DNA of 64,000 nucleotides from Polynucleobacter sinensis (GTDB lineage Bacteria; Pseudomonadota; Gammaproteobacteria; Burkholderiales; Burkholderiaceae). Of this stretch, positions 40,708 to 50,040 are shown in pieces. The stretch covers positions 62,001 to 126,000 of the forward strand of contig NZ_LOJJ01000001.1 in assembly GCF_001595985.1 (NCBI RefSeq). Reading direction: 5' to 3'. Both the position numbers and the translations under genes were made by a program. Positions within the stretch are counted from its first letter, which is position 1. Each line of letters opens with the position of its first letter. The notes under the pieces were generated by a model. That model worked only from the letters and a program-made list of their open reading frames with translations. It did no database searches and was not told where the DNA came from.

Positions 40708-41529
40708 TTAACTTGTCTTAAACATCACATCGCGTGAAGACGGAAGCAAGTGTTGGCCGCCATCCACATATAAAGTAGTTCCAGTGATCGCGTTTGAACT
40801 AGCCAAAAATACTGCTGCCCTAGCGATATCGCTCGGCGTTGAAGATTTTCCTAAAGGGGTCATTTGATGCGCCTTGGTAAAGCCTGCTTCAGTTTGATCG
40901 CCCGAAGTCAGCGTAATACCAGGAGCCAAACCAATCACCCGCAAGTGCGGAGCAAAATCTACTGCTAGCACCTCAACTGAAGTGAGCAGCGCAGCTTTAG
41001 ATAATGTGTAAGACAAATAATCTGGATTGAGATTAATTAATTTTTGATCGAGCAATTGAATAACTGAAGGAATTGATAAGTCACTCTTACTTGCATTCTT
41101 TGTCCAGCTCTTTTGATATTCAAACATCAGCTGTGAGAGCAGGATGGGAGCAGCTAAATTGACTTGCATATGCTCTTGCAAACTTTTACTACTGAGCGGA
41201 ATATCTGAATTTGCGCGATCGTATTCAAAGATCGAAGCGCTATTCACCAGACACTGGAGGCTTTTAAACTCAGTTATCACCGCGGTAAACAGGGAGTGGA
41301 TTTCTGCTTCGCTAGCGAGGTTAGCCTTAAATGCCACAGCCTTACGCCCAAGAGCCTGGATTTCTGCGATGGTAGCCTGAGCATCTGATGCAGACTGGCC
41401 ATAGTGAATCGCAATATCCCAGCCCTGACGAGCAAATTCCAAGGCAATTTCTCGACCAAGACGCTTGGCAGCGCCCGTCACTAAAACTGCTTTATTTTGC
41501 TCAGGTTGTAGGTTTGAACTCAAGTTCAC
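40708..41529 (-). CDS. Short-chain dehydrogenase, pteridine reductase (FolM-like)
   Basis: A 273-residue NAD(P)H-dependent reductase. The cofactor motif TGAAKRLGREIA has the TGxxxRxG form of pteridine reductases, and the active Tyr-Lys pair is YTLSK. With folB directly downstream, reduction of dihydrofolate or dihydromonapterin is likely (inference). The start is a GTG at 41529 with AAGAGA before it. Confidence 0.85.
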   Translation of the reverse strand: MNLSSNLQPEQNKAVLVTGAAKRLGREIALEFARQGWDIAIHYGQSASDAQATIAEIQALGRKAVAFKANLASEAEIHSLFTAVITEFKSLQCLVNSASIFEYDRANSDIPLSSKSLQEHMQVNLAAPILLSQLMFEYQKSWTKNASKSDLSIPSVIQLLDQKLINLNPDYLSYTLSKAALLTSVEVLAVDFAPHLRVIGLAPGITLTSGDQTEAGFTKAHQMTPLGKSSTPSDIARAAVFLASSNAITGTTLYVDGGQHLLPSSRDVMFKTS

Positions 41530-41554
41530 TTAAATTCTCTTAGACTAGCGAGCT

Positions 41555-42742
41555 ATGGATATTACCTTGACCAGCCTTGAAACGGCTCATACCGAGCTTC
41601 TTAGTCAAAAAATAATGGCAGAAATCGCCTCTAATGGCGGCTGGATGCCCTTTTCAAGGTACATGGAAATGGCTTTATATGAGCCAGGCATGGGTTATTA
41701 CAGCGCTGGAGCCCATAAATTGGGCGCAGGCGGTGATTTCACTACAGCCCCTGAGCTCTCCCCTCTATTTGGCGCTGCGATTGTAGAAACCCTGTTGCCG
41801 ATTCTGGAGGGCCTTCAAGCGCAAGGGCTTCCCTCCCAGATTCTGGAGTTTGGCGCCGGCACCGGGAAACTTGCTGAATCCATTCTCATCAGACTGCACG
41901 ATCTAGGCTTTTCCTTAGATCGCTACGACATCATCGAGATCTCGGCAGACCTAGCTCAAAGACAAGAAGAACGCCTCAAGCAACTTGCAGAAAAGTTTGA
42001 CCTACCTACTCAATGCAGCTGGTTAAGTTCCTTGCCTAACAACTTCAAAGGCATCATTCTGGCTAACGAGGTAATAGACGCCATTCCTTGTGAGGCCATC
42101 ATTTTTCAAAATGGCTTTTGGTATCAACAAGGGGTCGCGGTAATTGATGGCAAGCTTGCTTGGTCGACAGGAAAGCCCGTTGAGCAGTCTCTGCTTCCAG
42201 AGACCCTGCTAACTGGAAACTTTTCTGAAGGCTACGTTACAGAATTGCATGCAGCTGCAAATGCTTGGATGCGCGAAGTAGCCAAGCAAATCGATACCGG
42301 ACTCTTTCTCACATTTGATTACGGATTTCCGAAGAGCGAGTACTACCACCCACAACGCCTAGAAGGCACACTCATGGCGCACCATCGCCATCATGCCATT
42401 CAAGATCCATTTCACCTGCCGGGACTATGTGATTTAACAACCCACGTCGAATGGTCACAGATTGCACGCAGCGCACTCGAGGAAGAAGTGGATGATGTGT
42501 ATCTAAATAACCAAGCAAGTTACCTACTAGATGCCGGCATTGGCGATATTGCGCTAGAAGTTGGCGACCCTAGCAATCCAGAAACTTTCTTACCCATCTC
42601 GAACTCGCTACAAAAACTATTATCTGAAGCGGAGATGGGCGAGCTCTTCAAAGTCTTTGCATTCTCAAAGAAAATATCTGATGTCTTGCCAGACTATGCC
42701 TTAGAAGACTTGCCTGGCCTTCGAGGCAGGAACCGACTGTAA
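41555..42742 (+). CDS. SAM-dependent methyltransferase, MidA/NDUFAF7 family
   Basis: A 395-residue class I methyltransferase. The family segments MEMALYEPGMGYYS and GDFTTAPELSPLFG come first, then the SAM loop LEFGAGTGKLA and FDYGFPKSEYYHPQR. The mitochondrial relative methylates an arginine of complex I subunit NDUFS2; whether this holds here is inferred. It diverges from the SDR gene by 25 bases. Confidence 0.9.
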   Translation: MDITLTSLETAHTELLSQKIMAEIASNGGWMPFSRYMEMALYEPGMGYYSAGAHKLGAGGDFTTAPELSPLFGAAIVETLLPILEGLQAQGLPSQILEFGAGTGKLAESILIRLHDLGFSLDRYDIIEISADLAQRQEERLKQLAEKFDLPTQCSWLSSLPNNFKGIILANEVIDAIPCEAIIFQNGFWYQQGVAVIDGKLAWSTGKPVEQSLLPETLLTGNFSEGYVTELHAAANAWMREVAKQIDTGLFLTFDYGFPKSEYYHPQRLEGTLMAHHRHHAIQDPFHLPGLCDLTTHVEWSQIARSALEEEVDDVYLNNQASYLLDAGIGDIALEVGDPSNPETFLPISNSLQKLLSEAEMGELFKVFAFSKKISDVLPDYALEDLPGLRGRNRL

Positions 42743-42747
42743 ATTGG

Positions 42748-43887
42748 TTAGGTAGTTAACGCTGCAGTAATTGCCGAGAGTCTTGCGGCATCGACTGCGT
42801 CCCGAATTCTCTCGCCATTCGTACGGTCATTCGCAGGAATGCCAGCAATAATTTCGGCCGTGTTGAGCGATTGAACATTTTGCATTGCTGAAATTAAAAC
42901 GCTGACATTCAGGCCAATACGCTTTGCTAAATCCAATAAAGCATTTGCACGATCAGGCTTACGCCAAACGTCTGCACGATTAAACCAAGCTAATATATCT
43001 GCAGACTGATATGTGCCACTTGCCTTACCAGCCGTCTTATCAATTAGTGAATTGAGCTCACTAAATATTTCACTGAAATCACGAACTTCATTTGGCATCT
43101 TGATGCACTCTGCCCATGAGCGAATTTCACTAGCAGGCAAATGCATGAGTGTTACAGCGCAGCGATCTTCCAGACAATTGTCTGCTCCATGCAAATTTGC
43201 AATGAGCTGTTCACGAAATTCTTCTTTAGCCAAACAGGATGTCAGTGTTGACGGTAGTAATACCTTGGCTGCATCAGCATCTAGCAGAACTTGGAACATT
43301 CGCATTGGCTTACTAGCAGTGAATCCTCTAGCCAACTCCTGCCAGATTCTCTCGGCTGAGAGTGCTGATAATTCATTAGATTGAACAATAGCCAGCAAAG
43401 CATCCATTGTTTCTGGAGCAACCGTGAATTCCGGAAAACGCGCTGCAAAACGCGCAATACGTAATAAACGCAATGGATCTTCCGCAAATGCATCCGAGAC
43501 ATGACGAAATACTTTCGCAGCCAAATCTTGCTGCCCATTAAAGGGGTCCAGAATTGGGCCAATCCATTTGCCCTCCTCATCCACTTCTTGCGCCATAGCA
43601 TTGATTGTCAAATCTCGGCGCTCTAAATCCTGCTCCAAAGTAACGCTAGGATCGGCATAAAACATAAAACCTTTGTAGCCCTTGCCTGTTTTTCTCTCTG
43701 TACGAGCTAAAGCATATTCAGCTTGAGTATCTGGGTGCAAAAAAACAGGGAAATCCTTGCCAACTGGACGATAGCCTTGGGCAATCATCTCTTCTACGCT
43801 AGAACCCACCACTACATAATCAATATCATGCACTGGTAAACCCATGAGGGTATCCCGAATGGCGCCACCAACAGCGTAGATCTTCAT
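42748..43887 (-). CDS. cca: CCA-adding enzyme (tRNA nucleotidyltransferase)
   Basis: A 379-residue class II nucleotidyltransferase that completes tRNA 3' ends. The head has [11 protein letters not shown], the metal motif DIDYVV, and [11 protein letters not shown]; the arginine finger region is [18 protein letters not shown]. Where E. coli Cca has an HD phosphohydrolase motif, this protein reads [13 protein letters not shown], so the HD residues are gone. Confidence 0.93.
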   Translation of the reverse strand: MKIYAVGGAIRDTLMGLPVHDIDYVVVGSSVEEMIAQGYRPVGKDFPVFLHPDTQAEYALARTERKTGKGYKGFMFYADPSVTLEQDLERRDLTINAMAQEVDEEGKWIGPILDPFNGQQDLAAKVFRHVSDAFAEDPLRLLRIARFAARFPEFTVAPETMDALLAIVQSNELSALSAERIWQELARGFTASKPMRMFQVLLDADAAKVLLPSTLTSCLAKEEFREQLIANLHGADNCLEDRCAVTLMHLPASEIRSWAECIKMPNEVRDFSEIFSELNSLIDKTAGKASGTYQSADILAWFNRADVWRKPDRANALLDLAKRIGLNVSVLISAMQNVQSLNTAEIIAGIPANDRTNGERIRDAVDAARLSAITAALTT

Positions 43888-43891
43888 GGAC

Positions 43892-44800
43892 TTATTTCAT
43901 GCCTTCTAGGGTACGGCGACTTATACCAAACACCGTAGTCAAAGCGTCCACACTATGAAGAGGAAGGATATTAGGCAGCTGCATTGAAGCAATATTGTCG
44001 CGAGACATTAATGTTGGCACAGGCAAGAACTCAAATGCTAAGGCTTGCAAATATCCCACAAATGCAGGAACAGGGATAATCATGCAACTTGTATCCACCT
44101 TACGTGCGGCAAACTCCACGATCTCTTTCATGGTGTACACAGTAGGCCCCACCAAATCATAAGATTGATGAATGGTCGATGGCATTTTCAGAGACTTGGT
44201 AAATGCGCTAGCTACATCGTCCACGCTCACCGGCTGAAACTGTGCCCCAGAGTTTGCCAAAGGCATCGCCGGAAATAATTTAGTGAGCTTCGAAAATAAA
44301 TTAATAAACTGGTCTTGCTCGCCAAAAATTACCGATGGCCGGAAAATAGTCCAGTCTAAATTACTGGCTTTAACCGCTTTCTCGCCATCACCCTTGCTGC
44401 GCTGATACATTGATGGGCCATTTGAATCCGCACCTAATGCGCTCATGTGCAAGTAACGTTTGAGGCCATGCAGCTGCATAGCAGTAATGATATTTTTTGG
44501 GAGCTCTACATGAGCCGCTTTAAACACTTTGCCATAAGGCTGAGCAGGCTTGTCATGTAATACGCCCACCAAATTAATGACTGCCCCACCCGGTTTAATT
44601 CGTGAGCAAAGTTCTTGCAAGGAATCAAATTCATGCACATCAGCATCTTCCAAATGCACTTTCGGCAACATACGCAATTCACGCGCGGATGCTAAGTGTC
44701 TAGTCGGCAATAGAACAGAATATCCGGCCGCCTGTAATTGAGCGGCTAGTACCCGGCCTACAAAACCGTTACCGCCAATTAGCAGAATGTCATATTTCAT
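43892..44800 (-). CDS. NDUFA9-like NAD(P)-binding epimerase family protein
   Basis: A 302-residue extended SDR with the Rossmann loop [17 protein letters not shown] and no complete YxxxK pair visible at the usual place ([10 protein letters not shown] gives Y-x2-SK). Relatives are related to complex I accessory subunit NDUFA9 and to quinone-linked proteins. GGAGTTTT lies before the ATG. It is 4 bases upstream of cca. Confidence 0.86.
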   Translation of the reverse strand: MKYDILLIGGNGFVGRVLAAQLQAAGYSVLLPTRHLASARELRMLPKVHLEDADVHEFDSLQELCSRIKPGGAVINLVGVLHDKPAQPYGKVFKAAHVELPKNIITAMQLHGLKRYLHMSALGADSNGPSMYQRSKGDGEKAVKASNLDWTIFRPSVIFGEQDQFINLFSKLTKLFPAMPLANSGAQFQPVSVDDVASAFTKSLKMPSTIHQSYDLVGPTVYTMKEIVEFAARKVDTSCMIIPVPAFVGYLQALAFEFLPVPTLMSRDNIASMQLPNILPLHSVDALTTVFGISRRTLEGMK

Positions 44801-44823
44801 AAAACTCCAATGTAATTGAAATA

Positions 44824-46782
44824 CTAAGGTAGCTCAGATGTGTTTGCCGCTTTAGGAGTAATCACACCTAAACGCTGCTTTAAAGACTGTGCCTGACCAT
44901 GCATCACTGATGAATAATACGTTGCATTGGCTAAAACATTTTTTACATAGGTGCGCGTTTCATTAAATGGAATTGTTTCCGCAAAGATCGCGCCCTCAGT
45001 AGGGCTGGTGAGTTTTTCACGCCAGGACTTGGAGCGTGATGGGCCGGCGTTATAAGCTGCAGAAGCCAGAACCCAGGAACCATCCAAATCAACCAAAACC
45101 ATATTTAAGTAATTGCTACCCAAAGTGAGATTGGTGTTGGTGTCAGCAAGCTTGTCATTAGTATACGAGGTCATACCAATTTTCTTAGCTACATACTTTG
45201 CCGTATTGGGCATCACCTGCATCAAGCCTGAAGCACCAACTGATGAGGAAGCGTTCATGATGAAGCGTGACTCTTGACGAATCAATCCATAAGCCCAAGC
45301 CAAGTTCAAATCAATTTGCTTGGCAATCGGGGATAGCTCATCACGGAAAGGCGTTGGGTAGCGCAAACTAAAGTCATGCTCCTGCTTAGTACGATCCGCC
45401 GTGTTTACAACACGGTCATATAAGCCGATGCGCTTAGCATACTCAGCTGCTGCGAGTAATTGCTTATCACTCATATTCCGCAACTCCCAATTCCAGTCGC
45501 GATTACCTTCAAAACGTAAATTCATGGCATAAAAGCGTTCGCCACGGATAAAGCCCTTACGTTGAGACATAGCATCAATGTCAGCCTCGCTAACTTTAGT
45601 ACGCGCAGGCGCATGATTCGATTTACCCAGATCCTCCCGTGCAAGCTGCCCATAAAAGTTGTACTGGTCAGCCACGAGCTCGAGATTTTCACGAGCCTTT
45701 TCATTTTGGCCCTCTACTTTTAATGCGCGCGCATACCAATAAGTCCAGGCAGGATCTTTGCTACGCACCGCCGGATTCATACCTTCAATTGCATTCTTAA
45801 CCAGCGTCCAATCCTTAGCACGCAAACCTGCACGCACCTTCCACTCCTGACTTTCGGTAGATAAGAGTTCGTTGTAGCCTAGCTCCTGTTGAAGACGATA
45901 TGCATCATCTGCATTGGGATCCAATTTTTTTGCGAGGAATTGACCAATTACGCCCCAAGCTACCGCCTGATTTTCCTTGCTATAGCGAGAGGCATTTTGT
46001 GAAAAATCTTTAAACGCTTTTGCAGGGTCGGCTTTAGCAGATTTAACAATCTCAGCAATAGGATCCTCACCACCCAAGCGTCGTGACATAGTGTCAAAGC
46101 CCATCTCGCTAGCAGCGCGACCAATCGCTTTTGCTTCGCTCGGCGTCATACCTCCGGCGCCAACCAAAATAGGCACTAACTCTTGGCAAGCCTGACCAAA
46201 ATAACGTGGGTCCAATAATATGGCGCGCGCATCAATTGCAACTTTTGTAGGATTCTCACCTTGAGCCAGCTTCGACTGCAAGGAATAGCATTTCACTTGA
46301 GTGTCGTCATCCAAAACAAATTTGGAATATTCAGCATCAAAGCGAGACCAATCTTTACGCTTACCCAGAACAAGCAACCAGTCATTGCGCATCCGATCGG
46401 CCAGCGCAGTACCTTGGTATTGATTTAAAAAAGCTACAACCTGAGAGTCTGCATTGCTGTCCGACCGAGCGCCGCCAGCACTATCAAATAACTGGGGTTT
46501 GATGCGGAAATAAGCTACGTAATCATCATATGGGTAATTCGTGAGGCTGGCAGCCAAGGTTTGTGCACGAGCCACATCATTTCTTTTGGCGGCCTCACGT
46601 AATTCAATAAAGGTACGATCACCTTCTGTAATTTCAAAGGCGGAGGCTCTACTTTCTTTGGCGGGAACAGCTTTCTTAGCCTTTTCTGCAGAAATGCTAG
46701 GCGCAGAAACTGCCAGAGCCAGAAATAAAATTCCGCCCACTCTTTTTTGCCAGCCACTAAAAACATCAAACCTCTTTTTCAC
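44824..46782 (-). CDS. slt: Soluble lytic murein transglycosylase
   Basis: A 652-residue periplasmic enzyme that cleaves peptidoglycan glycan chains. A signal peptide (ILFLALAVSAPSISA) precedes a long helical superhelix and the C-terminal catalytic domain with RQESRFIMNASSSVGASGLM (catalytic Glu) and AYNAGPSR. The start codon is GTG at 46782. It diverges from the 5-formyl-THF cyclo-ligase gene. Confidence 0.94.
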   Translation of the reverse strand: MKKRFDVFSGWQKRVGGILFLALAVSAPSISAEKAKKAVPAKESRASAFEITEGDRTFIELREAAKRNDVARAQTLAASLTNYPYDDYVAYFRIKPQLFDSAGGARSDSNADSQVVAFLNQYQGTALADRMRNDWLLVLGKRKDWSRFDAEYSKFVLDDDTQVKCYSLQSKLAQGENPTKVAIDARAILLDPRYFGQACQELVPILVGAGGMTPSEAKAIGRAASEMGFDTMSRRLGGEDPIAEIVKSAKADPAKAFKDFSQNASRYSKENQAVAWGVIGQFLAKKLDPNADDAYRLQQELGYNELLSTESQEWKVRAGLRAKDWTLVKNAIEGMNPAVRSKDPAWTYWYARALKVEGQNEKARENLELVADQYNFYGQLAREDLGKSNHAPARTKVSEADIDAMSQRKGFIRGERFYAMNLRFEGNRDWNWELRNMSDKQLLAAAEYAKRIGLYDRVVNTADRTKQEHDFSLRYPTPFRDELSPIAKQIDLNLAWAYGLIRQESRFIMNASSSVGASGLMQVMPNTAKYVAKKIGMTSYTNDKLADTNTNLTLGSNYLNMVLVDLDGSWVLASAAYNAGPSRSKSWREKLTSPTEGAIFAETIPFNETRTYVKNVLANATYYSSVMHGQAQSLKQRLGVITPKAANTSELP

Positions 46783-46837
46783 CGTCTTGCCTTATCGATT
46801 TACTATATCTCTTAATTTTCGCCTGATAATGGTTGAT

Positions 46838-47455
46838 ATGCACGGCAATTCTCCAAAATCGCTACGGCAGGACTTACTGGCCCAAAGGAAGCAGTTTGCG
46901 GCTAGCGTAAGCTATCCCATGGCACGAGAAGCCATCCTAGCTAGTCTAGCTAGTTTTCTAGGCGCTTATGATGCTCAAATTCAATCCATTGCCCTGTATT
47001 GCCCTATACAAGATGAGCTTGACCTACGACCCACTCTATTGGCCTGGACCGAGAGTAGTGCAGGCAAAACACTGGCTCTTCCTTTTGCGCGCCCCGATAA
47101 ACATTTGGATTTTTATGCCTGGCAAGAGGGCGACCTCCTTATTCCAAGTCGCCACGGTGTACCAGAACCTGATCCCAATAACCCTCGTAGACCTCAAGTC
47201 ACTCCAGACTGTATTTTGATTCCCTGTGTTGGATGGTCTCAATCTCAAGAAGGCTCTAAGACCCAATATTGGCGTCTAGGCTATGGTGGCGGGTACTTTG
47301 ATAGAACTCTAGCCCAGCTCAGAAAAAAAAATCCCGAGCTGATTTGCATTGGGATTGGATTTGACTGGCAAAAACTCAATGATGCCCAATGGGCAGCTCA
47401 AACTCATGATGAGCCCTTAGACATGCTTCTAACGGAATCAGGATTGCGTTGCTAG
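46838..47455 (+). CDS. 5-formyltetrahydrofolate cyclo-ligase
   Basis: A 205-residue enzyme that turns 5-formyl-THF into methenyl-THF with ATP. The end of the protein carries the family motif RLGYGGGYFDRTL. The frame is open far upstream, antisense to slt, but that part is not coding. The ATG at 46838 has GATAAT seven bases before it and no ribosome binding site; the ATG at 46829 would sit inside that -10, so 46838 is preferred. The gene converges on metF. Confidence 0.9.
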   Translation: MHGNSPKSLRQDLLAQRKQFAASVSYPMAREAILASLASFLGAYDAQIQSIALYCPIQDELDLRPTLLAWTESSAGKTLALPFARPDKHLDFYAWQEGDLLIPSRHGVPEPDPNNPRRPQVTPDCILIPCVGWSQSQEGSKTQYWRLGYGGGYFDRTLAQLRKKNPELICIGIGFDWQKLNDAQWAAQTHDEPLDMLLTESGLRC

Positions 47456-47463
47456 GCAATAGC

Positions 47464-48294
47464 CTACTTTGTTAAATCCAAGTTATCAGCAATTGCCAAT
47501 ACGGCATCTGCCTGATTTAGGGAGTAAAAATGTAAGCCAGGAGCGCCTGCGGTTAAAAGCTGATCGCAAAGATCCGTTACCACCTCTTCGCCAAATGCGC
47601 GAATTGAGGCAATGTCATCCCCATAAGACTGCAAACGTAAACGAATCCAACGCGGGATCTCTGCGCCACAAGCATCTGAAAAACGCAGCAGCTGAGTGCT
47701 ATTGGTAATCGGCATAATTCCAGCGATCACTGGCTGAGTAACACCCAAGTCATAGGCCTCATCTACAAAGCGGAAATACGCATCACTATTGTAAAAATAT
47801 TGAGTCACAGCAGAGTCAGCGCCCGCTTTCACTTTCTGAACAAAAAAATCCACATCACTTGCAGGTGACTTCGCTTGAGGGTGAGTTTCTGGGTAAGCAG
47901 CAACATCAATATGAAACCAATCGCCAGTTTCTGTGCGGATAAATTCGACCAACTCATTTGCGTGATGAAACTCACCATACTGACCCATCCCAGATGGCAA
48001 ATCACCACGTAATGCCACGATACGCTTAACGCCCAAAGCCTGATATTGCTTCAGCATCTCGCGCACGCTTTCGCGTGAGCTACCAACACAAGATAAATGG
48101 GGAGCAACAGCCGCACCAGCGGCATGAATATCGCTCACTACTTTTAATGTGCCAGATTGCGTAGAGCCACCGGCACCAAAAGTCACAGAATAAAACGCGG
48201 GCTTGAGTGTTTCAGTCAAACGCTCACGCACGAGATGCAACTTACTCTCACCCTCAGGTGTTTTTGGGGGGAAGAATTCGACGCTTAATTCCAT
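47464..48294 (-). CDS. metF: Methylenetetrahydrofolate reductase
   Basis: A 276-residue flavoprotein that makes 5-methyl-THF, the methyl donor for MetH. The start LSVEFFPPKTPEGE, SVTFGAGGST and GDLPSGMG are family marks. It lies 48 bases after ahcY on the same strand and probably shares its riboswitch-controlled transcript. Confidence 0.95.
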   Translation of the reverse strand: MELSVEFFPPKTPEGESKLHLVRERLTETLKPAFYSVTFGAGGSTQSGTLKVVSDIHAAGAAVAPHLSCVGSSRESVREMLKQYQALGVKRIVALRGDLPSGMGQYGEFHHANELVEFIRTETGDWFHIDVAAYPETHPQAKSPASDVDFFVQKVKAGADSAVTQYFYNSDAYFRFVDEAYDLGVTQPVIAGIMPITNSTQLLRFSDACGAEIPRWIRLRLQSYGDDIASIRAFGEEVVTDLCDQLLTAGAPGLHFYSLNQADAVLAIADNLDLTK

Positions 48295-48342
48295 GATCTT
48301 GGGCCTGTGTATCTAATTAACAATATCGAGCGCTAACGCAGA

Positions 48343-49794
48343 TTAATAACGATAGTGGTCAGCCTTGTATGGGCCTTCCTTCGTTACGCCAATATAGGCA
48401 GCCTGCTGATCAGACAATACTGTCAATTCTGCATTTAGAGTCTTCAGCTGCAAACGAGCAACTTTCTCATCCAAGTGCTTAGGCAAGGTATAAACACCGA
48501 TCGGGTACTTATCTGTGCCAACAGCATTCCACAATTCGATTTGGGCAATCACTTGATTTGCAAATGAAGAGCTCATAACGTATGAAGGATGTCCAGTACC
48601 GCAACCAAGATTTACCAAGCGACCCTTTGCTAAGATGATGATGCGCTTCTCAGGCATACCATTACTCGCTGGGAAAATTACATGGTCTACTTGGGGCTTA
48701 ATCTCTTCCCACTTGTACTTTTCAATGCCAGCAACATCAATCTCGTTATCAAAGTGGCCAATGTTACAAACGATGGCTTGATTTTTCATTTTCACCATAT
48801 GGTCATGTGTAATGACATGGTAGTTACCAGTTGCTGAAACAAAAATATCCGCTTTATCAGCAGCATAGTCCATTGTTACAACACGATAGCCTTCCATTGC
48901 AGCCTGCAAGGCGCAGATTGGATCTACCTCTGTTACCCAAACCTGAGCAGATAAAGCGCGAAGAGCTTGTGCAGAGCCCTTACCCACATCACCGTAACCA
49001 CAAACTACGGCAACCTTACCTGCAACCATCACATCGGTAGCACGCTTAATCGCATCAACCAAAGATTCACGGCAACCGTAGAGGTTGTCAAACTTGCTCT
49101 TAGTAACAGAGTCATTCACGTTAATTGCTGGGAACTTTAATTCACCTTTGGCAAACATCTGATACAGACGATGTACACCAGTAGTGGTTTCTTCAGTAAC
49201 ACCTTTAACTTTTTCCAAGCGTGTGGAATACCAAGTTGGATCTTGCGCCAATTTCTTTTTGATGGCTGCAAATAGGATTGTTTCTTCTTCGCTGGTTGGA
49301 TGATTTAAGCAAGCCTGATCTTTCTCAGCGCGCGCTCCAAGGTGTAACAATAAAGTGGCATCGCCACCGTCGTCCAAAATCATATTAGTGAAGCCACCAT
49401 CAGCCCATTCGAAAATACGATGGGTGAAATCCCAGTATTGCTCAAGAGTTTCGCCTTTGATGGCAAATACAGGCGTGCCGTTTGCAGCAATCGCGGCGGC
49501 TGCATGATCTTGGGTTGAGAAAATATTGCATGATGCCCACTGCACTTCAGCGCCAAGCGCCTCAAGCGTCTCGATCAACACCGCAGTTTGAATGGTCATG
49601 TGCAATGAACCAGTAATACGTGCGCCACGCAATGGTTGCTGTGAAGCAAACTCATCTCGAATTGCGATCAAGCCAGGCATTTCGGTTTCAGCAATGGCGA
49701 TTTCTTTGCGGCCAAAATCAGCCAAAGAAATGTCCGCAATTGCGCAACGAGTTGCCACAAAATCTTTTAAATTGAAATCAGAAACGGTATTCAT
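48343..49794 (-). CDS. ahcY: S-adenosylhomocysteine hydrolase
   Basis: A 483-residue NAD-dependent enzyme that splits SAH into adenosine and homocysteine. Motifs include [33 protein letters not shown] (NAD loop) and the C-terminal [10 protein letters not shown]. The ATG at 49794 is chosen over an upstream frame because GGAG lies five bases before it and conserved sequence starts just after. The upstream 250 bases hold an SAH riboswitch. Confidence 0.97.
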   Translation of the reverse strand: MNTVSDFNLKDFVATRCAIADISLADFGRKEIAIAETEMPGLIAIRDEFASQQPLRGARITGSLHMTIQTAVLIETLEALGAEVQWASCNIFSTQDHAAAAIAANGTPVFAIKGETLEQYWDFTHRIFEWADGGFTNMILDDGGDATLLLHLGARAEKDQACLNHPTSEEETILFAAIKKKLAQDPTWYSTRLEKVKGVTEETTTGVHRLYQMFAKGELKFPAINVNDSVTKSKFDNLYGCRESLVDAIKRATDVMVAGKVAVVCGYGDVGKGSAQALRALSAQVWVTEVDPICALQAAMEGYRVVTMDYAADKADIFVSATGNYHVITHDHMVKMKNQAIVCNIGHFDNEIDVAGIEKYKWEEIKPQVDHVIFPASNGMPEKRIIILAKGRLVNLGCGTGHPSYVMSSSFANQVIAQIELWNAVGTDKYPIGVYTLPKHLDEKVARLQLKTLNAELTVLSDQQAAYIGVTKEGPYKADHYRY

Positions 49795-49799
49795 GAATG

Positions 49800-49831
49800 C
49801 TCCAGCTAAATACGATCCAATGCTGGAGTGG
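49800..49831 (-). promoter_or_regulatory. Shine-Dalgarno-sequestering hairpin of ahcY
   Basis: On the minus strand CTCCAGC (49828-49822) pairs perfectly with GCTGGAG (49806-49800), burying the GGAG ribosome binding site of ahcY. CCACTCC (49831-49825) can instead pair with GGAGTGG (49905-49899) inside the aptamer. The two helices exclude each other, a translational switch. Confidence 0.65.
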
Positions 49832-49860
49832 AAACTCGCTAGCCATTGAATCATGGGTTA

Positions 49861-49962
49861 GCGAGCGCAGTTGCAATTAGCAAACTCCGTTTAGGAGTCC
49901 ACTCCCTTCAAGCCTGGGGAAACGCTGGTTCTCAGCATTCCTTGCAACGCTCCTTGAAGGTA
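49861..49962 (-). ncRNA. S-adenosylhomocysteine (SAH) riboswitch
   Basis: The minus strand shows the SAH aptamer layout: P1 arms CCTTCAAG (49960-49953) and CTTGAAGG (49912-49905), the conserved AAGGAGCGTTGCAA, the hairpin GCTG-AGAAC-CAGC, CCAGGCTTGAAGG, a P4 hairpin ACTCC/GGAGT, and TGCGCTCGC whose CGCTC can form the pseudoknot with GAGCG. It lies directly before ahcY, the classical place. SAH binding turns such genes on. Confidence 0.92.
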
Positions 49963-49990
49963 TGGCGAAATTGTAATCAATTTCGCCATA
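49961..49990. promoter_or_regulatory. 13-bp dyad overlapping the likely ahcY promoter
   Basis: TATGGCGAAATTG-TAAT-CAATTTCGCCATA is a perfect 13-base inverted repeat ending exactly where the riboswitch begins. On the minus strand it contains TACAAT (49975-49970), a good -10 that would start the RNA at the riboswitch edge. A third GCGAAAT copy follows on the upstream side. There is no T-run, so a metK terminator is less likely. Confidence 0.5.
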
Positions 49991-50040
49991 TTTCGCTTCA
50001 ATACATCAACATACTGCGAATTTGCTGCCTAGAAGGCAGA

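Noticed and set aside
46541-46837. N-terminal extension of the 5-formyl-THF cyclo-ligase frame
   Set aside because: It is antisense to the start of slt and resembles no protein; conserved sequence begins only after 46838.
49795-49854. N-terminal extension of ahcY
   Set aside because: It would translate the Shine-Dalgarno hairpin region; family sequence starts after 49794.
49961-49990. Intrinsic terminator of metK
   Set aside because: The stem is AT-rich and lacks a following T-run; its position over a -10 box favours an operator, though termination is not excluded.
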